From Limnanthes douglasii subsp. nivea (Eukaryota; Streptophyta; Magnoliopsida; Brassicales; Limnanthaceae), in the NCBI GenBank assembly GCA_036936605.1, contig JAUPFV010000005.1, positions 187,176,958 to 187,240,957 on the forward strand: a stretch of 64,000 nt of DNA, read 5' to 3'. Positions 20,366 through 34,396 of this stretch are shown piece by piece; the first letter of the stretch is position 1, and the number at the start of each line of letters is the position of its first letter. The translations under genes were made by a program, and so were the position numbers. The notes beneath the pieces are model-generated. The model made no database searches. It worked only from the letters and a program-made list of their open reading frames with translations, and was not told the origin of the DNA.

Positions 20366-23300
20366 ACTCTTATAAGTATATTATTAAGTTTTTTTAAATA
20401 AATCAAATAATTAGCTTTCAATTATTTTAACTACATGAGTAATATTTTTATAAATAAATATAAAATTCAATTATCATTGCAGGTCCAAATCTCTTGATTT
20501 TGGTGGAGGTTGTAAAAGAGAACTGGTATAAATTTTGTTCACAAATGCGTTAACCAGTTGATAATTTGAAAATTAGCATCTATATATTGAAAATAAACCA
20601 GTTTAAAATTAATAACCAAAGAACTTTGTATATAAATAGCTGAAAACTAGAAACAATGTGGGACTTTAAAAAATTAATTAGACATTGATGAGAAAAAATA
20701 TCTTCAAGGTCTAATTCTCATTATGAAAGGATTGCCAAACTGAGTATGAAAGAATATACAATTTATTGATTAAACTTTTTGTGTTATGTGTATTTTTTTC
20801 CTTCATTCAAATATGGAGGATGAATGGTCTATTTATAATATAATAAATCTTAGAAATAGGAATGTGTAACATGTTCTAAATAATATACGTGACGGTCATC
20901 CATTGGACTTTTCTATTTTATGATCATAAACTAGATGTCTTACTTCATATGTGTATCAACAACGTTAAATTGAGATATCTTACTTCTATATAAGTTTTTG
21001 TTTGTTGAGGTCTCCTATAGTCGGGTGAATTAAAAAGAAATGTAACTGATGTACCTCGTCATAACGACGCATGCCCAACTATTGAGATTCACATTAATTT
21101 ATCCTTAATTTAAGTTATTTTCTTACGTTGTTTGTATTGTAATATTTTCCATTAGGTAGAGAATCACGTAAAGACATATGTATACCTTGTACTACATTCG
21201 TCTTTTGGCCCTTACAAGTAGTAAGTATAACCTGTAAGACATATGTCTCATGTTCCTTACAAGTAATATGAATCATTACGAGTATAAATAATGGTGTGCG
21301 TTGTACCACGAGATATAACTGTATCATACATTAACACGATCGACTAAAATATTTAAAAACAAACCCGCTGAAAATGACAAATCAGTCATAATTTTGAATT
21401 TTTTAGTTTGTCACCTCGATATTTATTATTCAATTGAAAATTCATTTTTTAAAAACTACAAATGTAGTAGCCAATTGAGAATTATCAATTTTCAACTAAA
21501 CACTTCTAAATAAAATACTACTCATAAAATATCAAAATGATTGTTTTTCTTATTAGTCTACTAATGATGATTATTTTGATAGTTTTGATTTTTGTATCTA
21601 TATATTACATTCTGTATATCATTTTAATAAAATTAATTAAGTTTGTTTGAAATACAATTTTTTATGTAGTTTAATTTTTTTTTAAATGTTGTTGATATTT
21701 AACCTCCACGTGATTTGAAATGAAAAATATTTAAAATTTAACTTAAATGGTATCTCCAAATAGTTTAATCAAAAGAAAAAAAATATATAAAAATAATTTC
21801 GAAACGAAAAAACAAATATGAGAGAATTGATATTTGGTCCCATATTACATATGTTCTAACAAACATAACACACATGTATTACAACAAAAATAACTATTGA
21901 AGTGCCTATGATGTGTCATAAAAAAATGCAACTACATATTCATCACTATTGGATTTTTTGTTAATTACTTTTAAGTATAAATTAATCATCATAGCAATGA
22001 TTATAACTCATCGTAAAAGCTTTTAAAAAAAATACAAATATCGTGTTTTTGTGTTTACCACTATAACAACGAACCTGATTTATTGCAATTGTGCAAATAT
22101 TAACCACTTCATATGATTCATCACAATAAGTATAATTTCAAAAAAAAATTAAAAAAATTATATTAAATTTATAAATAATATAATTTATTTATTTATTAAA
22201 TTTATTAAATAATTATTATTTTTTAATAATCGATTATATTTAAAAAAATGAACAGAACTTCGAAAAACATTATATTTTGGGATGGAGAAAGTAGCCCGGT
22301 AGAATTGACTTATTATTATAAAATATAATCGTATCCCTATATTCTTTAGCAGCTACTTTTAATTGAGTTCGCCAAACAATGGTTGCTGATCTCAGCGAGA
22401 ACTAAACCTTTAATCATTGATCTAAATAATTTCAATATAAGAAAAAAGAAAAAAAAAAACTTACAACAACTAATACGAATATTTCGTGTGCATGTGCTGC
22501 CCACCGTGAATCGTATGTCATCTTATATAAAATAAAATAATATGGAGCAGCCCATCCCATCCATATCCACATCATTTAAATATATTTGTGATAACAAAAC
22601 AAAAGTAGCCGAATTAAATATCAACCGAAATAATACATTTATAATACTAATATTATCCAACGCTGGAAGGACACCTATTCGCGGAGACACGGAGCCGTTT
22701 CTGCCCAACTCCTTGGAATCTAACCCTTCTCAGTATCCAACCACTACTAAACTAACCCCAACTTTACTTAATTTTGATTTAACCATTTTTAACACTTAGT
22801 CCTCCAACTATTTCAACTCATTCTTTTTTCCCATCTTTATTATATTTTCTTGTACCTTTTTTACCTGACATATTAGTGTACTATTGGACTAACAATTTGT
22901 TGAATAGATTGCTAATAAAATTACACAACTATGCATGATTCGCATAACAGATTATTATAAACAAAACCTAGGGTGGATAATTCAGTCCTTCATAATTAAA
23001 TACATATATTACTGGTTATTAATAATTAATATTATGTTAGATTCATTCATTGAATGATAGTTTAGTAAGTATAATTTTTTATTGGGTTAAAAATAATTTG
23101 GTATACAAATAAAAGATTACAAGCTTTCGGATTACAACCAAACACAATAGGAATTCGTTTTAATAAATGATATGATATTTGAAACTTTTATGATAATTAA
23201 AATGATATTTATAAAAATAATAAATTCATGTTATTAATTTTAGTTGATATTACGTTGTGCCATTTTTTATTAAAAGAAATCTCAGTTCTAATCTCATACA

Positions 23301-23432
23301 AAAAAATATCTCGTTTGAGAAGCTAACTCGATAATGAATTTTTGAAAAGTGATTAATAGTAAAAAAAATATAATCTTTTTATAGGTTTTATATTCATCAC
23401 TTTATTATCTCTATTGTGTTCGGGTTTTATGG
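20366..23432. other. AT-rich spacer without genes
   Basis: About 3 kb with no supported feature. The first few hundred bases may be the decayed 3' LTR of the copia remnant. A somewhat more GC-rich block at 22.54-22.76 kb has short open frames on both strands, but neither has a recognisable motif. Confidence 0.5.
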
Positions 23433-23540
23433 GATCTTGGTTAGAAAAAGAATAAGATGTTTTGACTTTATACAATGATCTTGGTTAAAAAAAAATAAGA
23501 TGTTTTGATTTTATACAATGATTTTGGTTAAAAAAAGAAC
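23433..23540. repeat. 44-bp tandem repeat, about 2.5 units
   Basis: Units starting GATCTTGGTTAGAAAAAGAA (23,433), GATCTTGGTTAAAAAAAAAT (23,477) and GATTTTGGTTAAAAAAAGAA (23,520, partial) share a TAAGATGTTTTGAYTTTATA core. They differ by a few bases each. Confidence 0.8.
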
Positions 23541-26500
23541 GAGCTTTACCTCTAAAACAATAACTATTATTACTGGCGTTAGCACGTTATTTTTCTATGT
23601 TTTAAAAAAACACTATATTTCTTTTCAAACCTCACATAAACTCTCACTCAATAATTAATGTCTTGCAGAAAAATGTGACTTTAATAGAGAAAATAAGTTT
23701 TAAATGGTAAAAATGTAGTTTATGTATCTTCTACCATCTTTCATTTATCATATCTCTCTTTCACGTTGATCTACCGCAGTCCAGTTGAGTTGTCATTTTT
23801 TTGCCAACCAAACCTCAATCTCGTCGTCGATTTTATATTTGTCTCTTAACCTGTAACGAGACTTGTTTTTGTGTATGCACCGGCCACCACCATCGACTAC
23901 CTTTGCTGCTAGCGGTAATAGAGATCGTGCCACCGTATCATGTCTTCTACTTCTTAGCTCCAGGATTGGAGAATTTCTTCTTGTACAACGACGACTACCT
24001 CTCATGTCACTCTCGCTCTTCTATCTACATCTCTATTTTCAGTGAAGACGAAAAAATATTCGTGAGAATATTTATCTCCACCCTTTTATGGGGGTTTAAC
24101 GATATCTTCTTTCTCTAACGCCTCTCATTTTTTTAGATATAGAGTTTTCATATCTAAATATTGTTGTTCTGTACTTCAATTTCAGTTGTTGTTAGTGGGC
24201 GACGACCACTAGTTTTTTATTATATTTAATTACCGGAGATTCGATATTTCCGATCAGAGTTGTTATTGGCGGGCACGACCATTAATTTATATTGTATTTT
24301 TTATAGACTCGTTGTTTTTTATCGGGTAATACCTCGAAGATCTTGTAAAGTATCATTTAATTTAATTTAATACTTTAAAAATACCCAAAAAATATTCAAA
24401 CTAATATAAATAAAAATGATTATCTGTGGAATGACTAAAATAATTTATCGATAACAACGAGATCTTTTATATTTATATCTATCATATTTTTACAATTTTA
24501 TTCTATCAAGAAACAAGTTTGGAAAAATCCTATTATATCTAAAAAAACAAAATATGATGAACATAAAAGATGTCTTGACATGAACATACATATATTGCTT
24601 ACAATGATTAGAGACTCTTCTCTCCCAATATTTACAACCTCATCATAAAAAGTATTAGAGAGATCTGAATATACAACTCATTAATGAAACATTCTCGTAT
24701 TATAATATGATCATATACCCAAGCCTCAAATTTGAGATGACGATTGAATGGGGCTCATTGAACCTCACAATAATAAATAATATTGATGGTGAACATTGTA
24801 AGAATTGAAATCAGGATAAACATGGTTGACTCTATCATAGTAAGAGAAGTAGATGTATATTCATAGTAGGAGTACATGACCACCAAAAAATAATATGATT
24901 TTTATCTATGATGTTTGATGTTTTGTATTATTTTATCTTATAGAGGCCATGACTCTATGATATATGGGATATGATTTAATTGAAACACGAATGTATTATG
25001 GTTGTCAACATAAACATATGTATCACCATGAAAAACTTATATATAAATATATAATTATATTTATTTTTACATATACTTTTTTACGCAAAGTATCTATAAT
25101 CATTCAGGCATCTTCATAAAAATTATCATGTATTATTTCATAGTCGATTTCTAAATGCGGTTTATTAAACATGAATAATGTTATTTTTAAAAATATAATA
25201 TAAATAAGTGTATAAAAGTGGAGGTAGATTATCTGAGTTAGATCTACCATATCAAAATCTCCATGTACATGATACTAATGGTAAACTATATACAAATATA
25301 GAATAAATATGATATTGGTTTATGTTTTTCGACTTTACAAACTTTGACAAGGTATGTATTTTATCATCTTTTTATGGATACAAACTCTAGATAAAACCAT
25401 ACTAAAACAAATATGGACGACCGTGAAAGAATATCTTTCAACATGGACGGAGGTGGGAAGGGGAATAAAACAATTTAGTTAAAATGCTATAACTTAAAAC
25501 CTCTAACCTGAAAATAAAAAGGGCACCTATAAAAAATGATTAGTAAAATTGGTAATTAGTTTTCATCGCCACATAAAAGCGTCCATAAATGATATTCTTT
25601 TCAAGACCCCTTAAAATTGTCAATATTTCGCATAACTAAAACAATTCACTAACAAGTCAACGCAATATGGACGCTTTTAAATATACATTTGAGGCATGGA
25701 TTTATAAATTCTTGGACTATATGGTGAGTGTGTAAAAAATCAAAGTTGATCTATATAAACTAGTAAAATTTCCACTAAAGCCTCATAGAAATCGCAATAA
25801 GATACTTAAAATAGTAAAACGTTAGTTGTATCATTGGTCATGACAGGTTGACATATATGATCAGAATTCTAAGACAAAATTATAATCTTGTGAAATTTAT
25901 TCCTATAAAAATACTATAAATCATATGATAATTAGAATTCGTGTACTTAATAACTCGTCGAGCTAAAATATTCTGTTATCAAGTTTGAATCGTGTATTAT
26001 CATCAAATCTCATGAGCCTGTCGATTTTTTAATTGAGTTCCATAAAAAAAGCATAAGACCATATAGATAAAAACAAATTATATATGGGATCCAACAAATA
26101 ATAGACCAACATATAATTTATTTTTATCAGTCTAACATATAAACGATCAAACAGTCGTGACAAACTACGAATGACAAACATCTACAACAAAAGAATTCAA
26201 TATTTCAAGAAGTCGCATAGTTGGCGATAAAATTATATATTAAGATAATACTAAGCTAGAAAGGACCACCTCAAGAGGTGTATTTACATATTAAAATATC
26301 ATTACAATTATTTTAATATATTAATTAACGAGAAAGTATTATGAGCGAAAAATGAGGTAACATACATCATCGCCAATCTTATATTGAATATATACCCCGA
26401 TCATCCTAGAAAAGTATTTATCTAAACTACTAAGACATATAACGATAATATCATGGTTTTAATAGCTAACAGTTTTTGGAAAAATGATATAATATTATGC

Positions 26501-29500
26501 ATCATCCATCTATAACATCGGGCCGAAGTATGAGAATGAAAAATCCAAACCACTATATATTTCATGTTAGAATATATCATTTACCATGAAGGAGTTGCAA
26601 GACTTTACTATATTGTACCGGTGTAGACAAAACCCTTATTCATCATTAGAGAACTTAATAGTAAAGAGGAAGTATTCTAGTGCAAATGTACGTTTTTACT
26701 CAAAGATATCGTCCTATTATAATATTACTACCTCACTATTACTTGTTATATGTTTTCCATACCCTACAATGATATATGATCCTTTTACGAGCCAATTTTT
26801 GAATTCGTCTATCCTAAAAATATATGAATTTATAGTAAATTTATGTTATAATATGTACTTTTATAAATAGGTTAAAGTGCATCATTTCTCCAGGTTCAAA
26901 ATTTGAGTCTAATAAGTAATTGGCTTTTTAAAATTCACGTAGGATGCATGTTTGTCACTTTTAAGATACTCATGGTAAAAATAATTACTTACATTTATAG
27001 ACTAATTGACTCATAATTTTGTTTGAATCCAAAGAAACAAAAACTATTTTTATCATCTCACCAGTCTTTAGGCCAACGACCAATTGAAGATCACCAATAG
27101 TAATTATTAGATAGACTCAAACCGACCTAATACTATGTAGTGTTAATGATCGTATACATTATAAGAATTCATATGGATTTATCGCACAACATAACAAACT
27201 ATTATAACAGATATGTTGGTTTCCATTATATATTACATGAAAGCAATAGTCTCGATGAAACTCACGATTATATCTTATCGATCCATAATTATTTTGAACC
27301 AAAAAACGATTTTGTCAGAGAAAATATTTAAAGATTTACTTTCACTTCGATGTGTTTATACTTTTAATTAGAAAAATAAGTGTACATATCATTATCTGAA
27401 ATGACGTCTCGTATTCAAACTTGATCACCGTATATTGAAAGAAAATTTCAGTATGAAGAAATGATAAAATAAATTTATACATCTTTTTTTTAGAATTATT
27501 AAAGATGTTCGAGTATAACTAAAGTGAGGTCTTCTAAAATTTTAAGTTGATCAATCCATAAATGTTACAAGATCATGAGAGAAACAAACAATACTCATAA
27601 AATAACCAATATATTTAAAAATAATATATCATACAAAGACCAAATAAATATAAACAAAAATATAATTTAAAATATTAGTAAATATCTATTACATATCATT
27701 TATCTATTCGCTAATTTTGCACTAATGCCAACTTTGGATTACATATATCAAAATAAATATTAAGATGTAGATTTTAGTAGACATGCATAAACAAACCCAT
27801 ACCATGTAAAAAATAAGTAAATATTAGTGTGATGATATCAAAAGATATACTAAGTACAAAATAAGAAAATAAAATTCATCAAATAACAGCCCATATAATA
27901 TCCAAAGAATTTGATCTAACAATAATTTTTAAAAACTCCACATATTTCATCTTTATTCCTCTTTGAGGACTCCCGGTCAACCAAGTCTTCATTTTTTATG
28001 ACAAAAGGCTAACAAAACATGTTTAAAACAATGGACCTTAGAATGAGTGAGGTTGGTTAGTACTTAATCCTTTACCATCCTCACATCACCTTTTAAATAT
28101 TTTTCATCGTAATTTTTCAAAATATTTAAAAAAAATAACTAAAATTAGGTATAAAATTTATCTATAGGGACAGAGACTTATAAATCTATGAGGGTCCATA
28201 TAAGGATAAACATCGTGAAAATAAACCTTATTCTCAATGTAGATTTATTCATCACGCATTTAAAGATTCATTAACCTACTCCATAGTTGCGATCACAACA
28301 TCATACTTCACTATCTCGACTTGTACCTAAACTTTTATCAACTCTGCAATCACAACATTATGTATTTTTGTGACCGTGATTCAAACTATATTAAACTCTT
28401 TCATATGTCATATATTTTTGAAAAAAATATTCATGATTTTCTAATATAGTATCCTTATTATTTTTACTAAAAGTTAAAGCTTTTTTAAATATATCCTGAA
28501 AACTTCTCAAGTTGTTTACCAAATAATTATATTTTTATGAGTATTTTAGTTTCCGCTTTAGAACAATGAACATCTCTAACCGCTTCAAAAAAACTTTCAA
28601 TATGACATAGAAGTCTAAAGACTTTAGTACCACATGACAAACTTAAATTTTATGTACAATCTCATAAATATTAACAATATTATATAAACTAAAGCTAGAC
28701 AAATACAATTCCTATCATTAACGCATAAAAATATGAGAAGGGTTAAAGACAAACATTTGGATTTTTTATATATAAAAATCAGAATGTATCATAATTTATC
28801 ATATATTTTCAATCTAAAGTGGAATAGGAACCACTCTCTTAAATAATAGCAGATGTGGTGTGCACTGCAGCATTGACCAACTAAACCATATAATTTTCAA
28901 ACCAACATGTATCATTCATCTGAACGCTAATAGTAAACAAGCCATATCTGACATTGTGCAAGCAAGACAAAACTAACGTATCATCAAGGGTATTTTATTT
29001 CATTATGTTTTAATATTTTTCTATTTTTCGGATCCTCTGCTTGTACCTTTATGTTTACCCTAACCACACATGAATGTGAAAAGCATTATGTGATTAGGCC
29101 ATGATAACTTATCATGGCATGAGATCTATGTTTTTGTCCTCCAATTAACAATTCCACATTTTGTTACATTCATGCTTATCGGTGGATATAAGAGTATAAT
29201 ATGTTATAATGGTTGAATACTTTGTGAAAATGGTTTTGCTAATGTTCCAATAGAGATAATCCTAATGTCACAATATTTGTTTCGATTTTAACCTTAAGTT
29301 CTTGAAAAAACTTATATCATATACAATCAAAAGTAAATATTTAACTTAAAAATAGGTAAAACAAAATTAGCGACAATCACTTATTGTACTTGGTAATCTT
29401 CAAATTTTACTCGTTTGGGTTGTCTCGCCATATATACACTATTTTATACCTTGATATATATATATATATGGAATAAAAATAAATTCAGGAATTTCGGATT

Positions 29501-29940
29501 TAAAAAAAATAAAAATATTAAATTCACACTCCAAGTAAATAATACAAACTTTTCAAAGTTAATCAACGTTAGTAACTTCACATAGGTTTGAAATCGAATG
29601 ATTGCAACTATTAATAACCGATCAAAAATAGTAGAGTTAAAGTATGTGTTTTGTATCCAATATTATTTATGTCGATTAAATGGGCTAAGTTCTCCAAATT
29701 TGGCCGATATTTTTCCGTATTCATACTTTTCATTTTTAAGTGTGTTCTTGAAAACAAAAGTCTACTAGAATAGTATATTTGGGTCATTGATTAAGCTTAA
29801 TTATTGCTTTTGCTCTTATTTTTTTTATATTTTTTAAAACCCCCGATCACTCATGTTAGGTTCTCGAGCCAAATTGGCTAGTTTTACCATCTCAGTTTGT
29901 TATGTTACAAGATTTTATTACTTCCAAAACAACATGATAA
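23541..29940. other. long AT-rich gene-poor stretch
   Basis: I see no gene, transposon domain, LTR pair or RNA gene in these 6.4 kb. One block (about 23.78-24.12 kb) is clearly more GC-rich and has overlapping open frames on both strands (105 and 70 codons). It looks like a decayed exon, leader or transposon part, but matches nothing I know. Open frames at 26.59-26.87 and 27.14-27.33 kb are compositionally like the spacer. Confidence 0.45.
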
Positions 29941-30007
29941 GGTAAAAAAAATTATCTATCACACAAAAAAGTAAAATATATGGTAAAAAAAATTATCTAT
30001 CACACAA
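29941..30007. repeat. 26-bp direct repeat, 41-bp period
   Basis: GGTAAAAAAAATTATCTATC followed by ACACAA occurs perfectly at 29,941-29,966 and again at 29,982-30,007. Confidence 0.85.
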
Positions 30008-30269
30008 GATGTGAAATAGTTTTAACCTAAAATATTTTGGTATAGAATTTATTTCAATATATAATATTAAATTTTAAAATATTTTTTATCATAAAATATT
30101 AATATAATATGTATAATCATTGTTGTCAAATCATAAATTAAAATATTGATAAAAATAATAAATTACGTATATCATGTTATATCAAATAAATTGAAGTATA
30201 GATCAAAATGATAAATTACTTATATATGATTGTTTTAGGAAATCAAAGAGTATTTGTACCTTTAGTTGA

Positions 30270-30560
30270 ACAAAAAGTTTAGTATGTGATTATTAAAAAT
30301 GTAGTCCTACATACACTAGCGAGTCTTTGTACATCTAAAAGTGTAGGATGATTCCACATGTAGTCTTAAAAGCTTCCTAAGTCTTTGTACCACTCAAACA
30401 AATAAAAGGCTAAGTATTTAGTTATTCTAAATGTAGACCTTAACATTTCGAGAGAGTTTTTGTACCCTTCAAACAAACAAAAAAGGCTAATCGTGAGATA
30501 GTTTCAAATGTAGACCTCTACATTTTAGGGAGTCATGAATCCTTAAAAAAACTAAAAAAC
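30270..30560. repeat. degenerate tandem repeat, about 75-bp units
   Basis: At least three and probably four loosely related units share the landmarks AAATGTAGACCT (or ATGTAGTCCT), ACATTT and GAGTTTTTGTACCCTTCAAA followed by CAAACAAAAAAGGCTAA. The units are too diverged to fix exact borders by eye. Confidence 0.55.
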
Positions 30561-33239
30561 ATCTTAAAAGCTCCAAAGGTTTCAACAAATATGTATAACT
30601 TGTATGAGACTATGCATCTGGATAGAAATTACAAAGTTACAAATAAAAACAAGACAACAAGAACAAAAGAAAGAAAATATCTATATTTCAATTATTTTCC
30701 AACAAAAACACAAACTAAAAAAGTAATTCATTCAAAAAATGTCTCAACCATTTGATGATTTTGGTTCAAAGCATTTGCTTCATGGCAAAACAAGTACATC
30801 AAAAATAAAAACACAGAAACCAAAGTTGTGGCATCAGTTGTTCAGTAAAAACACAGAAACCAAAGTTGTGTTATTGATCAACGATAACAATATAATGAAG
30901 TACAAGAGTGACATTTGTAGAATAAAAATGAATTGTATTCTTAGTGGAAACAAATAAATAGTTCATTTATTCCCAACATCCGAAGTGGAAATGCCAATAA
31001 CATTAACATCGGTTGTAGATGAAAAAATGGGCAAAGTCTTGGCTTCAAAATAAAGGAAAAAACTCTATATCCATCATTTATAAAATTCACAAAGAGCATA
31101 CTCTCACCAATAAAACATGTTAATTCACTATGTTTTGGTCTACAAATAACCAAGACATACAAAAAAAAAATCCAACTCAATTTCTTAAAATTCTCTATGG
31201 ATTTCAAGAACCAACTTCAGTTAGGATTTATAATACATGGACTCTCGACACTGGAAGTTGAGAATGGCGGTACTACTTGTAAATTTTGAATTTTCAGAGC
31301 AAAAGTACCAATACACTTACATTATTCTCCAAATATGCATCAAGGATCTCCAAAGATGGACTATTACCCAAATTTATCACTATCAAAGACTTTATCTTCA
31401 TCATCAAAAATGTGTGCATTCTTTGTTTTAGCCATTTTTTGGGAAGAATTTTTTTTAATTAATAAAATTTATAAAGTGCAATGAAAAGGTAATTCCAAAA
31501 TAATAAAACTTAAAGGGAAAATACAAAATATGAAAACACAAGGAAAAAACTGAAAAGAAAGAAAAATGGTGAAAACTGAAAAGGAATGGAATAAATGAGA
31601 ATGAGGTATTATTTAAAGGAAAAGTTAGTAAATCAAAGCCTTCGATTTTTAAAATAATAAAATATGTATATTGTTCTACGTATGATTGTTAAGAGAGATA
31701 AGCGTATGAGGTAGCACCGCGCGTGAAAAAATAATAACGTCTGTACACGTATGTAATACGTGTAATGCGACCTTCTAGATGTCGAGTGCATGCAAAACAA
31801 AATCCAACATATTTTAAAAAGCTTCACAATTTTTTCTTTTTTAAAAATAAAAGATTTACATCAAAACAAAACAAAAGTATGAGAAGTCTCGACAATAACG
31901 TGTTACTACAAAAGAAGTCTTGGCGCTGAAATGCAAAGTCTTACCTTGACTGTGAAATAATACATATTTAACTAATAACCTTATATTCATATTTTGATAA
32001 GACTAGACATACATACACAGACAATCTGAAGCTATTTTTTCAAATCATTTCTTCTTAACTTCCAAATCATAAACTAATAAAATGTTTATTCTTATCAGTC
32101 ACGTACTAGTAAATCAGAAACATAATAAATTCTACTTATACTTGTACTCTTTTCCTTCCCAAAAAATAGAATTTTAGTCATTAATGAAGGTTTGGATCGG
32201 CGAAAGGTTTTTAATGAGGCAAGTATAAAGTCAGCAGATCTTAAGATTCTCACGAGTCCAAACATAATAAGCTTCGTAGTCTGGCTCAACTGATAATCAA
32301 CAAACATAATAATGTTTAACTCTTTCTAAGTCAAACACCCAAAGATCTTCTCCTCCAACAATTCTCTCGTTTTCTCAACAACTAACCTTTATGTTTTCTT
32401 GATATCTCTCAATAAATTCTAAACTCCTTTATGTACTACTCAAGTCTATGATACTATTGTAAAAAAAATCACCCAATTTTTAAACTCCTTTCTCTCGTAA
32501 TACACTATTCAACTCCAAATCTACCTCATTATATATAATATGTTTTTTAAATAATTTATTTTTAAATTTATTTGTATCTTGGTTTATAAATAATGTAAAT
32601 TATAAATTGAATCCAACTTCGAGAATGTGCAAAAAAAACTAAAATTGCATTTTATAATGTCATGTTCATAAAACATTACCAATTTTATCCAATTTTCACC
32701 AAAATAGGTAAAATTTAACAAAAATATCATTTTTGTCAAAAAATATAATAAAAATTCAAATTTCATCAATCGTCTAATAAAAAGTTCATGGGCCGTCACA
32801 TGAAATAATTTCAGCATTTTTAAAAATCTATTTCCCCAAAATTATTCAAAATATTTTGGTTTAATATAAATATGAAATAACTTGTGCATTTTTTAAAGGA
32901 AAAAATCAAACAAAGGTATCCAACACTAGTATTTTTACTCTCATCTAGTACCTCAAATTTTATCATTACATATCCATCATCTATTTTATGTACTTAACTC
33001 ATTCAAGATACCCAATGTTCTAATCATACCTCAATATACATACTTTATCACCAGTCACGTAACCGCTTATGCTTCTTTAACCCAACACTTATCTTTCTTA
33101 CTTTTTTTTGAAAAAAGTATATATCTTTGAAACCGGAGCTCGAAAAAAAATGAAAGTACCATAGACTTTATTTTTTTTTAAACGAACAAAACTAGATCCA
33201 TTGGTAATATTTTTTCAAATTTGTTTAATTTATTTTTTG
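30561..33239. other. AT-rich spacer
   Basis: No gene I can support. A 23-base direct repeat (AAAACACAGAAACCAAAGTTGTG) occurs near 30,809 and 30,846 within a 72-codon plus-strand frame of no known family. The remaining frames are short and featureless. Confidence 0.5.
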
Positions 33240-33692
33240 CCAAAAATCATACGAGGCAAGACATAATAAATCATGTAAGACCAGACATTATACAATCAAA
33301 CAAAATAAGACATAATAAATCATACGAGACCGGACATATGCGAGATGATGCATAACAAAGTTAAGAGACCAATCAATATTAAATCTCATGTATGATTAAG
33401 TTGAGAGACCAGACATTATCAAATCATGTGAGGCCAGACATCGTAACGTTGAGAGACCATACATTACTAAATCATGCGAGACCATACATGATAAAGTTGT
33501 GAGAGCACGCATTACTAAATCATGTGAGGCCGAGCATGATAAAGTTAAAAGAACAATTAATAAAATTATTAAGTCATTCGAGACCTGACATGACATAGTT
33601 GAAAGATCATGCATTATTAAATCAGGCTAGATCTTACATGAAAAAGTTGAAAGATCATGCATTATTAAATCATGCAAGACTAGACATGATGG
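33240..33692. repeat. 48-bp minisatellite array
   Basis: Well-defined units start at 33,401, 33,449, 33,497, 33,599 and 33,647, each close to TTGAGAGACCATACATTACT followed by AAATCATGYGAGRCC and CATGATAAAG. A 54-base variant lies at 33,545, a 40-base variant at 33,361, and fainter copies go left to about 33,240. As 48 is a multiple of three, the minus strand stays open for 72 codons and encodes a 16-residue repeat of the type TLSCMVSHDLVMYGLS. There is no start context or homologue to suggest a real protein. Confidence 0.85.
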
Positions 33693-34205
33693 GATAAATA
33701 AATTTAAAACCGGTTATAAATAAATAAAATTTCAAAAAATATCACCAATAGATCTAATTATTTGTTTTAAAAGCAAAACCTACCATACTTTCAAACTTTT
33801 TTTAAACTACACTTTAAAAAACACGAACATAAAAAAAGAAGTTTGAAAAAAAAATTGTGATTTTTTTGATTTATTATAAAATTATATCTATCGTTTACAT
33901 CTAACCACTATGTATATTAATAAGTATAAAATATCATAATGATTACTTTTTATGATATAAAACGTAATCCATGATGCGGAAAACAGAGATCAGGGTCTAC
34001 ATTTATCTTAAATATATACTCAGATCTATTTACGCATACTTAATTTCCAACATGGTAGTATAATTTTTAGAAAATTATTAATAAAAAGACATAGTTGTTT
34101 TGGATAAAACATATATAGGATGGACCACACAAATAAAATTTAAACTCCAAGGGCCAAACGTATAATAAAACTTATAAAGCTCAACTTGACCCTTTCTATT
34201 TTCTC
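33693..34205. other. upstream region of the LBD gene
   Basis: AT-rich, no coding signal. The last 50 bases hold a TTGACC at 34,186-34,191 (W-box-like core) just upstream of the TATA box. Other elements cannot be called with confidence. Confidence 0.4.
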
Positions 34206-34209
34206 CTCT

Positions 34210-34219
34210 TTATATATAT
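34210..34219 (+). promoter_or_regulatory. TATA box of the LBD gene
   Basis: TTATATATAT lies about 180 bases upstream of the start codon. It is followed 35-60 bases later by a CT-repeat (about 34,248-34,273), as is common in plant 5' leaders, so transcription probably starts near 34,245. Confidence 0.55.
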
Positions 34220-34396
34220 CTTCATTTCCTTTTCTATGTAAACCTGTTCTCTCTCTCTCTCTCTGCTCTCTCTACTTATTCATTTCTTTTGCTTGAAGTA
34301 ATCATTCATTTTGCAAGAGCTAACAGATAAAAGAACTTCATTGTTCTTGTGAATGTTACATAAATCCAACACAACTTTATAAAATTTCCCAAAGAA

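Noticed and set aside
22523..22799. Coding sequence in the 22.5-22.8 kb block
   Set aside because: Short overlapping frames on both strands without motif; may be decayed LTR sequence, but no partner LTR was found.
23793..24118. Protein-coding gene in the GC-richer block
   Set aside because: Open frames on both strands overlap, none has a motif, and there is no continuing exon; kept only as a note on the spacer.
33240..33692. CRISPR-like array
   Set aside because: The 48-base units are contiguous and vary throughout, with no unique spacers; the sequence is from a plant nuclear genome.
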